Source: Harmothoe impar
Taxonomy: Eukaryota; Annelida; Polychaeta; Phyllodocida; Polynoidae
Length of the DNA stretch: 64,000 nt
Assembly (NCBI GenBank): GCA_947462335.1
Contig: OX381716.1
Location: 8,318,861-8,382,860 of the forward strand
Direction: 5' to 3'
The notes under the pieces are model-generated. The model was not told the origin of the DNA. It made no database searches and worked only from the letters and a program-made list of their open reading frames with translations. The number at the start of each line of letters is the position of its first letter. Position 1 is the stretch's first letter. Shown one piece after another: positions 33,836 to 45,276 of the stretch. The position numbers and the translations under genes were made by a program.

Positions 33836-35619
33836 GAAGAGTAAAGAACAACTGGCATTGTCATCTCGGTGGCTTCTAAAATATGTTTGATCAAAATCTA
33901 ACTTTACTGACATCAGCAACTCAGCTCCCTACGGAGATGCATTGTCCATCATTCTCAATAAGAGCTAGGTGTTTATCTGCTGACTCCTGATGTCAAAATC
34001 ATGAGCTGAATCCCATCTGGATTTCTTCATCATCAGAAAAAGTTTGTTTTGCAGTTTGGTGAAAGAGAGAAGGAGACAAGATACCCCTCAGCCTCGTGGT
34101 TAGCCATTTAACAACCAAATTAGGACTCAATGTTTCATGTCATTGTTCTGCATGTTGCCCTTGACTTCATTTATGCATCATGCTCTCATTTTGGGAGTGT
34201 ATCAACTCCTACAGGTTGACATGATGCTTGGTTGCAGCACTGGTGAGTATCACGCCACGGCTGCATTATCGCATCATGACTACAATGCGTATGGCCCATT
34301 AAAACCTTACGCTGCATTAGGAGAGTTACCACAAGATATGGCTGATCCCGTCTGATTGGGTGTCAGCGGTGTCATGAAGCACTGATATCTTCTTATCTGA
34401 CGCCGTCGGTTTAACCCTGTAAGGACTGCATGTCGCTAAAATATGACATTTGTCATCATGATCCACCAATGTAGCCTTGGTGAGTAATTTACAAGTGCTG
34501 CACTGTCGTGTCATGCCGACTCTTCGGGGGTGTCTCAACCCATAGATACCTGAAGGTTGGCGTGTTGCATTCATGCAGCACTGGCATGTTACTTGCCAGG
34601 GCTGCACTTATGCATCATGCTGACCAGGTTAACCCTGTAAGGACTGCCAAATCGTGAAATTTGTCATCATGAGACCTTTTCAGCCCCGGTGAGTAATTCG
34701 CAGTTGCTGCATTAGTACATAATTTAGGAGTATCTCTACCCAAAAGGTGCATGAATGCAGCCCTGGCAAGTGAGTTGCTAGGGCTGCATTCATGCATCAT
34801 GCTGACCTAGGGCATGATGCATTAAGGCAAAGGGTTAAGGACTGAATAATTCCTTAAAAGAACAGTTTCCTTAAAATCATCAGGATGCAATGATTCAGCA
34901 CTGGAGAGGAAGCATCAGGCCTCAGTTCATGAAGTCCGAGCGGACTCCATCAAATAAGTTTAGCTCCAGCTCAGGTTTTTGAAAGTTGTGGTTCACAACT
35001 TATTCCTTGTACTTTTTACACTAAACAGTTTTAAAATCCGACCCTTCAGTCTGCTGCATGAAACACACTTCTATTTGGTCTCCTGCTGGTTATGGGATCT
35101 ACACAGCATGCTTAGCCATCACTATGGGTGATATCCCTGCAAAACAAATCTCAAGCGGAACTCGTGCCATTCTTGTGTCTTGACTCAGGATCCCCAGGAG
35201 ACTTTTGAATGTATTGTGGCATATTCCCGCGAATTTCTCCCCAAGTTGCGAACATTCAATTCCTGAGTGCATTTCGTGAATAGGACACGTTCACAATTCT
35301 TGGGAATATCTTGTGTCTTGTGTTACAGTGACTTCCCCAGATTCTCCCCAGTCGCGGACGTTCAATTCTCGAGTTCTGTTTGGAGGGAGATCTAGATAGA
35401 TCTAAGCAACACGTTCAGCCGTCCCTACAGGTGACACGTCATAAATGGCCTGCTAGGACATGAAGCATGATTTAGTAGATAATGAAAATGGTAAGTTGAC
35501 TTTATTATGGAGGTAGACCATGTTGTACGACGTACGCCCATCATGTCTCGTGGTATGTGTTAATGATCACAGGCACCAGACAGAGCACAGGCCTGTGTCT
35601 TATGAGATCGTGCCATTGT
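33836..35619. repeat. Host intergenic DNA with three palindromic elements and an inverted repeat
   Basis: Palindrome-family copies at about 34130-34330, 34410-34625 and 34630-34840, arranged nearly back to back. A dispersed repeat copy lies at 35140-35389, inverted relative to 31444-31760. No gene seen. Confidence 0.55.
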
Positions 35620-35875
35620 GAACGTCTTTGACCGGGTGCCATCTTTGACCGGGTGCCATCTTTGACCGGGTGCCATCTTTGACTGGGTGCCATCTTTGAC
35701 AGGGTGCCATCTTTGACCGGGTGCCATCTTTGACCGGGTGCCATCTTTGACCGGGTGCCATCTTTGACCGGGTGCCATCTTTGACCGGGTGCCATCTTTG
35801 ACCGGGTGCCATCTTTGACCAGGTGCCATCTTTGACCGGGTGCCATCTTTGACTGGGTGCCATCTTTGACCTTCT
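35620..35875. repeat. 17-bp minisatellite (ATCTTTGACCGGGTGCC)
   Basis: About 15 near-identical copies of ATCTTTGACCGGGTGCC. Because the unit is 17 bp and lacks stops on the minus strand, all three minus frames are open with the same 17-residue repeat; these are not genes. Related sequence recurs inverted at 36430-36490 and as a degraded form at 60730-60780. Confidence 0.95.
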
Positions 35876-37039
35876 GACATTAAGGGCAGGTAAAGTTACA
35901 TATGAAGATAACACCTCGTCTTGTCCCTGTGGGGCAGTAGTTATATGGAAGAGCCCTACCCAGGTGTAGGCTATCTAACACATGTGTGAAGTCCTCTGTC
36001 TTAGCCATTCACCGTGGGTCAAATACCATTATTAATTATGGTAAATTATATACCTTTATTGATATACATATTATATTGGACACATATTAATGGTCAGTTA
36101 TCCAACTACCTTTTGCGCCAATGGAGGAGAACAAATTCTTGTATATTGATTGCGGAATGAAAAAATACTGATCTCGACACAAACTCAATGTTAAGCGTTA
36201 ACACACCCTGACAGTAGCAGCTGCAGCGAGCTCAGCCGCTCAATAAGACAAGTAAAACAGGGGCAGGAAAAAGTCCCCTTACAATTGGAGACAGTTAAAC
36301 TCTGTATTGCTCCATGCATAACAATGAAGCAGCACTCTAACCGTTAATGGACGCATTGTGCATTCATGCAACGCGCCCTCTGTTATGATGATGCCCCCCA
36401 TTTCAGCTGTTTTAATCTTGCCAGTCAAAGATGTCACCTGGTTAAAGACATCACCCGGTCAAATACGTCACCCGGTCAAAGACTATCCAATTGTTGCGAT
36501 CTCATGAGACACAGACTGATGCGTAAAGACAGCCCTAGGGCTGCATTCCCGCATCATGATGACAAAAGAAACAGTGCATTAAAACACTATGCGGCCCTAA
36601 AACAGCTAATCGGCCTAAAACCTAACCCTTTAAACATTGTAGTGTCAGCATGCTCCTTGAATGCAGTCCTGGTGAGTTATGAGCTGGGGTGCACTCCTCC
36701 ATAATGGGGGATACAGCATATTAAAGCACTATGTGGCCCTTAAAGAGCTAAGCTGCCTAAAACCTACCTTCTTAATGGGAGAGATGCAGCACGAGTGGGA
36801 ACAATCTCCAAGCAGATTCTACCGTTTTTCTACCATCCGTTTCTATCGACACTACTTCCTTCTCTGCCAAAAGCCGGCGGATCACCATGAAAACTTACCT
36901 GCGCCATACTTTTTAAATATGTATCTATACAACTATGATTCTATTCAATTATGTAAAGGAAGGTGTGAACAACAATTGTTTAAAATTATAGAACCATTGA
37001 TGATGTGTTTTCATGGGGGAATTTGGGCATATCCCTGGA
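35876..37039. other. Host intergenic DNA left of element 2
   Basis: No gene recognised. Contains palindrome-family fragments (about 36340-36400, 36530-36780) and two or three inverted copies of the 17-bp minisatellite unit (36425-36490). Short open frames at 36366-36704 and 36679-37047 cover these repeats. Confidence 0.45.
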
Positions 37040-37045
37040 GACTAT
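37040..37045. other. Target-site duplication GACTAT, left of element 2
   Basis: GACTAT precedes the AGTAGTATAG terminus and is repeated at 46473-46478. Confidence 0.92.
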
Positions 37046-37757
37046 AGTAGTATAGTATGTATCGGAACGGGACTATAGTTAAGTACTGTTTATTACTCAA
37101 TCGACCTGCAGCCAATCAGAGGCCTCCCTTTTGGCGGGAAATTCAAAAGCAGCCAATGAGAGGCCTCCCTTTTGGCGGGAAATTCAAATAGGTCACGTGA
37201 CCGGAAGTGACCTACTTCCGGTCACGTGACCTTTGGGCGGGAAATTCAAATAGGTCACGTGACCGGAAGTGACCTACTTAAGAGGGTCACGTGACCACCA
37301 TGTTGGCGGGAAATTCAAATAGGTCACGTGACGGGAAGTGACCTACTTAAGGGGGTCACGTGACTACTAGGTTGGCTTTCAAAATAAGTCACTTGAGATT
37401 TTGATGGATAAATAAATTTAAAAAAAGAAAAAAAAAAGCAAGCTGAAAAAGCTTGCTAAAAAATAATTTAAAAATACGGCTCTTTTTTTCTAGGAGGGGG
37501 GGAGAGGGGCACTCTGGGGGGCACTCTTTAAGATGCATGGGGGGGGAGGGGGGGAGGGGGGGAGGGGCAGGGTTTTTTAAGAGTGAGACTCGCTTCTCTG
37601 CCCTCTCTAAAAGAGAGGGCAGAGAGGAGAGTCTACTTACAATGAAAGGTATCATGATTGCGTTTATGATGATGTGCATCATGATGTGACTATCTTACAA
37701 CCCTATGAGAAATAAGCAAGACATGGGCGTACTTACACGGGCTATTTGTAAACTAAT
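37046..37757. repeat. Element 2 left TIR (712 bp)
   Basis: Near-identical to the reverse complement of 45760-46472, breaking off after AAACTAAT. Modules: CCAATCAG/CCAATGAG; four copies of TTGGCGGGAAATTCAAA (from 37131, 37172, 37233, 37303); CACGTGAC and CCGGAAGTGACC; a short AAGCAAGCTG...GCTTGCT inverted repeat at 37436-37457; G-rich GGGGCACTCT tracts; and a hairpin at 37587-37633. Confidence 0.93.
37587..37633. repeat. Hairpin in element 2 left TIR
   Basis: Inverted repeat with arms of about 22 bp (core TCTCTGCCCTCTCT), three mismatches and a short A-rich centre. It occupies the same place, beside the G-rich tract, as the 42-bp palindrome of elements 1 and 3, but its sequence differs. Confidence 0.8.
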
Positions 37758-39800
37758 GAATGTGACTTCTTCGTTAAAATCAGTATCTACAACTCTTTTA
37801 AGCCTAAGGCTTTTTCTTGAGTTTATTCTTTTGTTCAATTTCGGGCCCACCTCAAAAGAGGAATAGGCCCTCTGTAGCACTTGTCGCTTGCTCATCAATC
37901 AGAGCCGGGGTGTAGAAGGCCCCTGCCCTGTCGGGTACGTTCTCCCTCTGGTACGTTTTTGGTTAGTTTGGAGCTCTCAGTCGACTGTCTTATCCACCTT
38001 AAAAAAACCAGACTTTCGGTGTCTCATGATAAAACTGGTGCCTTATACTAAGTGCTGGATTACTTTCTCATTTTTTTAGTGTTCTATCCGATGCTTATTT
38101 AATTTTTGCACTGATAAAAACGGTTAGCTTGTACAAACACGCGGTCTATTTAAGTGTTAAGTGTAGAAAATGAACAGAACAGTGCACAGAAAATAAAGCT
38201 ACCGACTACATTTCGCCCAGTCACTCAGCGGAGAACAAAAGAACTACTGACGTAGTGTACCCGCTATTCCGACAGTTGGCGCCACCGTTATACTTTTCCC
38301 GCGTGCGACATGAAGCCCTGGGGCGGGTACTGGCTGTTTTGGTTGTAGGTACCGAAACATAAAAAACTACAGCCAGCCCAATGTCATGGTGAGACAGCTC
38401 TCTTATTTTTACCTTGAGTAGCGTCCGTAGGGCCTATGACAAAACCTAGTCCCGTACACTGAGCAGCTTGAGGTCTGAAGGCTCATACAGAAAAATGTGT
38501 GGGTGTGTGGGTGTGTGGGTGTGTGGGTTGCTTTACGCCTTAGTTAACAGCTATGGTCATTTCAAGAGCGGTGATGGTGATCGAATCTATTGGCCCTTTT
38601 ACCGAGACAAGGGTTCTTTTACATCCAACACTACATAGCAGAGAGACGTCTAGCAGCCCCTAGAGGCCCCGCAGGGGGCTCGAGAGGTGCCGTGGAGAAG
38701 AGCAGATATCCACGAGAGGCCACGCCAACAACCAAATTCTATCTTTATCCCGCGAGAAAAGGAGATAAGGGTCAAGGTTATGAACTATCAAAAGATTTTA
38801 GAGTAAATTAAGTTATGAGATATTAATATAATGTACATATCTAGGGCCCGATATAGGGCCTCTGCAGATCCCCCTTCAGGGCCCCGATCCATGAGGCCTT
38901 AGAAACGGAGCTGGGTCATGTAACCAAGGGAGATCAGCAGTTGTTGATGTCGGCGCTGCCGATAACGCTGGTAAATGACCGTTTTACTCATGTTTAGAGT
39001 CAGAATAGCTTGAGTATTACTTGAATATCGAAGAGTAGAGGTCAAATTACCCCAGACAAGGTGTTTCCATCTAGAAATTCTCGACAGTATTTCCGAAAAT
39101 TGCAAATATTGGTCCCAGCCCCACGGGGCCCCATACCGAGTATTAAAAGTTTGAGATGCAACTTTCATTCATGCTGTTGACCAATCAGGGGGCTCTGTTT
39201 TTACGACCTTGACTACATAGTAAAAGTGATTGACAACGTCAGATATCACTTGACGACGTCAAATATCGATCTGATATTTGATCCCTTGATATTTGATTCA
39301 AAACCCACATCGAGTGGGATAAAGCCTTTTATCATCTTTTGATTGTGAGGCATACACTTTTCTTACACACAACAGCTGTCATCTATCAAGGGGCTCTGGA
39401 TAGGGGGTCCCCATGTCGAATGTCGATCTTAGAAAATGACCATGTCACATGACAATGTCACTTAATAATGTTCATATCCCATGTCGATTTTAAGAAATGT
39501 TCATGTCACCTGTCACTATGATTTTTTGGGCCTCATGTCACTTGTCATTAGACCTCATGTCGTTTGTCGATTATAAGAAATGGTCATGTCACCATATCGA
39601 ATTTAGCGGTCCACACCCATTATCAAGTGTCAGGGCATGTTGGCTGCTTGAACACGTAGTCTGTCATCACCCTTGTTTCTGTGCCTTATCTAAACAGGCA
39701 ATTAGTGGCCGCTAGCCGAGAGTACCTCCCTGGTCGCCTCTCCCGAATCTGCTAGACGTCTCACTGATAGGAGTGTGTGGGTGTGTGGGTCTGTGTGTGT
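37758..39800. other. Element 2 interior, left part
   Basis: No convincing gene. (GTGTGGGT)n microsatellites at 38499-38529 and 39773-39790. A segment TTTACGCCTTAGTTAACAGCT...GATCGAATCTAT (38531-38620) is repeated diverged at 41330-41430. A run of degenerate ATGTCACTTGTCGATTTTAAGAAATG-like units lies at about 39410-39600, with an inverted relative at about 45010-45135. Confidence 0.55.
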
Positions 39801-39833
39801 CTGTTCGGTCTGTGTGTGCACGCGTCTTGCACT

Positions 39834-39922
39834 CTAGTCTTGCGGACCACTGTTAAGCCTGTGGTTGGAGAGCGCGACATAGCCGCTTGCTACACTCTCT
39901 AAACAGAGGTCCGCAAGACTAG
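39834..39922. repeat. Stem-loop with perfect 15-bp arms in element 2
   Basis: CTAGTCTTGCGGACC at 39834-39848 and its exact reverse complement at 39908-39922, separated by 59 nt of GC-rich sequence. No tRNA-like arrangement was found within it. Confidence 0.8.
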
Positions 39923-39958
39923 GCCGGATCGCGCTCTTGCTTAAAGGTGCACCTCAAC

Positions 39959-40096
39959 TCAGTGCGCCTTTAACAGCCGCCCCAAATAGGTGAAGTTCTT
40001 GACGCGGCACAGCGCCTCCCACCAGTAGCCAATCAGCGCGCCGAACGCCGGACACACCTCCACCGTGTGAGCCTCTAAGTAGGTCACACGAATCAT
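39959..40096 (-). CDS. Short hypothetical ORF in element 2 (45 residues)
   Basis: I do not recognise this gene. The 45-residue minus-strand frame (starting MIRVTYLEAH) has a protein-like, non-repetitive composition rich in Trp, Tyr and Phe, including GYWWEAL and KNFTYLG. Its ATG overlaps the stop of an upstream 63-residue frame (40093-40284) as ATGA. The two could therefore be one older coding region split by a frameshift. The GY....L....NFTY spacing weakly recalls the first ligand-binding segment of ionotropic glutamate receptors, but this is too short to claim. It sits in a GC-rich island of the element. It may equally be chance. Confidence 0.25.
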   Translation of the reverse strand: MIRVTYLEAHTVEVCPAFGALIGYWWEALCRVKNFTYLGRLLKAH

Positions 40097-40284
40097 ACTA
40101 AGATGCTGATCTCTTCTGTCGGTTCGTCGCGGTGGCCGTGAGTGATCGCACGGTCGCCAAGATTCACTGCCTTGATTGGCAGAGGGGGGGGCTGATTACC
40201 CCCCGTCGGATGAATTGCGGCGAAACCATAATCAATTTTTCGCTGTTTTAGATAAAAGAGATCCAGAGCTATCCGCTCGTCCAA

Positions 40285-43240
40285 GAATTATTTTTCTATC
40301 AGCCCGGGATCACCCTCAAATTAAGGCCTAAAGTCCAAAAACCCAAAATTTTTTCCCTATGGGATTTCAGTGTCTAAGCGTTTTTTGCAGCCCCAAGGAG
40401 CAGCTCACGGGCTCGAACCCTGTAAACGCTTTGACGCGCTTTCGTCGCCTTAGGCGACGTAGACCTACCCTATTTTTTTTTGGACCATGTTACCTGAACA
40501 CGGATTATTTTTTTGTTTGGCCCAATGAGCTCACAGCTAGACTAGATACCTCATGTTTTGGATTGGAGAAATCAGCAGAGCAATAAAAAAGCGCGGTGAG
40601 GCTAGTGTGGCCCCTGTGAGTTGTAAAATTGGTGCTAAATGTGGTAACCAGGCGGATGCTGAGTTCATTGATATTGTCCGTTAATGATACTTAAGGTGGG
40701 TGTTGTCTAAAGTTTTAATTGATATTACCAATGTGGCCAATAATGACTTCACAGTTGGGGCCCTCGCCCGCAGGTCCCAGATTCAGGGTATTCTTTGTTT
40801 ATTGTGTGGCCCCTAAAGAGGGGCCGACTAACTCTTTAGAGTTAGTTAGATGCTGCCACTGTGCTATGCAACAGCAGCTATTAATTACGCTTCATGTTGG
40901 GCGGCATGGATCACTTGATGGGTGATACCTCAAAGCTCAAACACGGCAGAGCCGTGTGTGGCATGCGAGGACCAGTGGGTCAGGGGTGATCCGTTGCAAA
41001 CAGAATGCTGATCCGTGTGAGGTTCTGACTTTCTATAGTTTTTTATAAAGCCTTAGATATGGTGTGGTATTTTTCATCTCGCTATAGTTTAGTCGGTATT
41101 TAAGGAAACCGCCTCATTTCTATCAGAAATACACAATATTGAATTGTTTTTTATATTTTAATATATTAGAAGCGCGCTTTGTTGCCTATGTAGCTCATTA
41201 TGCGTTGAAATGTTCGCGAGCATCGTAGGAATGTACAAAACCCCTATTGTGGCACCATCTGACGAAAGAGCGGAGAACTATACTAGCGCGTTTCGTTATT
41301 CACATCTTTTGACAGGGACTTGGTTGGTGGCTTTACGCCCTAATTAACAGCTGAAGTCATTTCAAGGGGGGTGATAGTGATCGAATCTATGGATACCTGA
41401 AGGTGGAAAGCACACACCCTACACTTTTACCGAGGCAATGGTGGTGCTGCTCAAAGGGTGTGGCGAGCTAGACTGGAGGATGTAATAACTAAGCAGCAGA
41501 AGGACCAAAAAGACAATCTCGTAGTAGTAGGTCTACTTAGATCTTGAGTAGCCGCCCTTGTGGTTATAATTACCTAGACTAGTTGGCTCTGCCAGCCTGG
41601 TCAAGTGAAAATTGGTAAGGAGACTATGAACTAAGCTAACATCTCATAAGTATTAGTTACCACCCCCTCACACCCGTTTAACAACGGATTCAGGGTCTAA
41701 TTATGGAGACCCTAGAGTAAGATTAACAATATATCCCAATGTCTGTAGTAGACATTTACGACATGCAACTTGCCCCCTAGAAGGGATAGCTCTGACCACA
41801 AGTCCGCAATATGGGACTCCCCCTCTGAGAGTATCAAGGTTTGCGTATAGTCTCTTGCAGGTTAATTTGTTATCTACCCCTTTGTCGACTTCGCCAAAAT
41901 CCTGGGAGATTCACTTTAAACCTAAGGTCTACCCTTTTTATTCTTTGTTTATTGTGTGGCCCCTAAAGAGGGGCCGCGGTGTTGATTAATTACACCACAT
42001 GTTAAGCAACATGAGATCAAACCTTCCTCAAAAGCGACAAGGCTCAGAGTCCTGTTGGACGGGAACCCTGTGTGGCATTTGAAGACGAATGGTTGAGTGA
42101 TCTGTTGCAGATGCCGTTCCGTGAGAAGTTCTGACTTTATATAGCTTTTATATCGCTTTAGATATGGTGTAGTATTTTCAATCTCACTATAGTTTAGTTG
42201 ATATTTCAAAGAATCTGCCTCATTCTATCAGAAATACACAGCGTTGACATGTTTCTTATATTCAATATATTAGAAGTGTGCTTTGTTGCTTATTATAGGT
42301 CATTATGCGTTTAAAATGTTCGCGAGTATCGTGGAAATGTACAAAAACCCTATTGTGGCGTCATCTGACGAAAAGAGCGGAGAACTACACTAGAGCATGT
42401 AATGGCCAGACCAGCAGGCGGCAGCAGAGTGGTCAAAAGACAATGTCGTAGTAGTAGGTCTACTTGCATGTTGAGTAGCCACCCTTGTGGTTGTAATTAC
42501 CTTGACCACAGGTCCGCAATATGGAGCTCCCCCTCTGAGAGTATCAAGGTTTGCGTATAGTCTCCTGCAGTTTAATCTGTTATCTCCTCCTTTGTCGACC
42601 TCGCCAAAATCCTGGGAGATTCACTTTAAACCTAAGTCCTACCCTTTTTTATTCTTTGTTTATTGTGTGGCCCCTAAAGAGGGGCCGCGGTGTTGATTAA
42701 TTACACCACATGTTAAGCAGCATGAGATCAAACCTCCTCAAAAGCGTCAAGGCTCAAAGTCCTGTTGGACGGGAACCCTGTGTTGCTTTCGAGGACGAAT
42801 GGTTGAGTGATCCTACCGATCCGTCAGAGGTTCTGACTTTATATAGCTTTTATATCGCTTTAGATATGGTGTAGTATTTTCAATCTCACTATAGTTTAGT
42901 TGATATTTCAAAGAATCTGCCTCATTCTATCAGAAATACACAACGTTGACATGTTTCTTATATTCAATATATTAGAAGTGTGCTTTGTTGCTTATTATAG
43001 GTCATTATGCGTTTAAAATGTTCGCGAGTATCGTGGAAATGTACAAAAACCCTATTGTGGCGTCATCTGACGAAAAGAGCGGAGAACTATACTAGAGCAT
43101 GTAATCGCCAGACCAGCAGGCGGCGGCAGAGTGGTCAAAAGACAATCTCGTAGTAGTAGGTCTACTTGCATGTTGAGTAGCCGCCCTTGTGGTTGTAATT
43201 ACCTAGCCTAGTTGACCCTGCCGGCCTGGTCAAGTGAAAT
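40285..43240. repeat. Three copies of a non-coding unit in element 2
   Basis: A unit containing TTCTTTGTTTATTGTGTGG, the hairpin GGCCCCT-AAAG-AGGGGCC, AGATATGGTGTAGTATTTTCAATCTC, GTTCGCGAG and GAAAAGAGCGGAGAACTA occurs at about 40787-41290 (diverged), 41797-42490 and 42503-43200. The last two are about 706-711 bp apart and almost identical. Each repeats the hairpin exactly (40807, 41957, 42668). Reading frames are short and differ among copies. Confidence 0.8.
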
Positions 43241-43830
43241 TAGTAAGGAGACCACCCATTAACGTGCTCCACAGTCTTTAGACAGTTAAGACTATAGTCA
43301 AGACTGGAGAATTTGGCGAGACGCCCCTCTGGGAGGTCATAATCCTCAATGTTAGGTGTTAGCTCATTAACATCAGATACCATATTAACAACCCATTTAA
43401 ATGTTCATTTTAATAGCAACTCACCCTATTCTGACAAAATCCTATTAGCAGGTAACCTCTGTGTAAACCATACTGCAAACATCTGCTACTTCCAGCGTCT
43501 GCCTCGTGACTGATAGTGTACAACAAGACGAAGTGGGCAGAGATTAGAAAAAATGAAGCTCTTTATATAGCCGAGAGAGCAGCTAATCTGGATGTTCTAA
43601 GCTTGTTTTCACCTAGAGCTCCAACCCTCTTCCAGAGAGAATCAAATCGCTTTTCACCTGAACCCTTCCACCCCTAATCCATCAGCATGAAAAGAGAATT
43701 AACGAGTGTAACGTGCGCTACATGTATATGGGATTATAGCTGGTGAAGAGATAAAGCCGAGTCACCTGTGTATACAAAGACTACAGGAGGTGATTAACGA
43801 CAGGTGTGACGCGCCAGCCCGTGAACGGAT
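43241..43830. other. Element 2 interior, no recognised feature
   Basis: Unique-looking sequence between the repeated units and the inverted-repeat segment at 43834. No domain-like reading frame and no RNA gene were seen. Confidence 0.4.
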
Positions 43831-43833
43831 TAA

Positions 43834-44095
43834 GCCAAAAAAAAATAAAAAGGCATGTTTCAGGTAACATGGGCAGAAAGACTGGAGTCGGTAGGTCGGA
43901 TTTTTATTTTATTTTATTTTATTTTTTTAACATGAAAGTACTAGCCATCCTCCGTGGAAATTCTAAAAATGACCCAAAAAGTATAAAAATATGAAATTTT
44001 CTTCAAACTTGCTTAAAAAAAAACGTAGGGTCGACCCTGTTTTGCTAGGGTTGGTCGGGTGACCTGAAACAAACCTTTTTTTTTATTTGGCCTTA
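43834..44095. mobile_element. MITE-like inverted-repeat segment inside element 2
   Basis: Left end GCCAAAAAAAAATAAAAAGG + CATGTTTCAGGTAACATG. Right end ...GTGACCTGAAACAAACC + TTTTTTTTATTTGGCC, its diverged reverse complement. The interior is T-rich. A partial relative (GGACCATGTTACCTGAACACG...GTTTGGCCC) is at 40480-40525. Confidence 0.55.
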
Positions 44096-44109
44096 TCTTT
44101 CAAGCTGAC

Positions 44110-44370
44110 GCTTAAATTCAACTAGCCAGCCGCCGTCCACACTACTCACTGCGACAAGAGGAGGTGCTGTTGTTTTACACTTGAGTCGCTTACCACATGG
44201 TCTCTACCTCACAGACAGACACGCGCCCCCTGTAGCTTTTTTTTTGTTTTTTTTTGTATACACACGCTAATCTCATAACCCCCTTATCCGTTATACAGGT
44301 AACGAGTATTCTCTTTTAAAATAGCTGCCAGTCAGCTTAGCTCTAGAAGCAAGAAGGCGTGTATAGGTGC
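44110..44370 (+). pseudogene. Relic of the PC4-like gene promoter region in element 2
   Basis: Shares ordered blocks with 6950-7515 of element 1: ACACTTGAGTCGCT..ACCACATG, CTCACAGACAGACACG, CCTGTAG followed by a T tract, GTATACACAC, and CTTAGCTCTAGAAGC.AGAAGGCGT.TATA. The downstream coding sequence is absent. In its place come unrelated sequence and an AGCAGC-rich stretch, so element 2 shares ancestry with the three-gene elements beyond its termini. Confidence 0.7.
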
Positions 44371-44634
44371 CTTATAAGTCGGCAGGGGGTAAATACTAGT
44401 GAAAAAGGAAGGCAGGTGTGCAGGTAGCTTTTCTAACAGACACGTGTGTGCACTAAGCTGCTTAAGTCTAAACCCTCCCGCAGTAGTCAGGTGGCATGTG
44501 AAAACTTACTTAACTGATCTCTTACATTGAGTAGAGTCTCTGTGCTGAGAGAGCCTTTTCAGCCGTTTAAGAGGATTAACTAGGACAGGGTACATAAGGA
44601 GTGAAACGCCGAATAGCGGCTACTCAGTCTCGTG

Positions 44635-44992
44635 CAGCACAAGCAGCAGCATCTAGCAGCGGCTTCAGCAGCAGCTGCACGTGCAGCACAAGCAGCTGGC
44701 AGCGACTTCAGCAGCACAAGCAGCACGAGCAGCACAAGCCGTAGCATTTGTCAGCAGCATCCGTGACATCGTCAGCAGCAGCCCCCATGACCTTGTCAGC
44801 AGCACAAGCAGCCAGCAGCTGCTGGCAGCTGCTTCAGCAGCTGCTGGCAGCTGCTGCACGAGCAGTAGCACAAGCAGTAGCATCTGTCAGCAGCAGCAGC
44901 AGCAGCACAAGCAGCCAGCAGCTGCTGCATGAGCAGCACAAGCAGCACAAGCAGCAGCACCGACAGCAGCAGCAGCAGCAGCAGCGGTATGG
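44635..44992. repeat. AGCAGC/CACAAGCAGC-rich low-complexity tract in element 2
   Basis: Degenerate repeats of AGCAGC and CACAAGCAGC with some GCAGCTGCTGG inverted pieces. All frames give low-complexity Ala/Ser/Gln/Leu/Cys peptides and none carries a domain. It might derive from the Ala-rich coding tract of the PC4-like gene, which is GCT-rich in elements 1 and 3, but orientation and spacing do not prove this. Confidence 0.7.
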
Positions 44993-45276
44993 ACCACTAA
45001 AGTCGAGATGAAGCCTAGTGACATTTGACATGAAGCTTGAAAAACACAGTGACAGGTGACATGAGCAATTCTTAAAATCGACATGAGATATGAGCATAAT
45101 TAAGCGACATCGACATGCGCCATGGCTATTTTTTAAGACAAACATCCTATGTCATAGCCTCCTCATCCAAACCTCCACTAGTAGTGCTCTATAAGCGCAA
45201 GCTGTAAACCCTCTCCTCCCCTCGTGCACACAGGCGAATTATCAGAGTCAGCCAATGGTGTCAATACCCCTCTCAT

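Noticed and set aside
35541..35914. Three overlapping frames of a 17-residue repeat
   Set aside because: The 17-bp unit simply lacks stops in all minus frames; no flanking gene structure.
40390..40425. tRNA-like T-arm (GGGTTCGAGCCC on the minus strand)
   Set aside because: No matching acceptor, D or anticodon arms could be folded upstream; the T-stem has a mismatch.
40800..40830. Histone mRNA 3' stem-loop
   Set aside because: The stem is similar but the loop is AAAG (or CTTT) rather than the required TTTC-type loop; no histone frame upstream.
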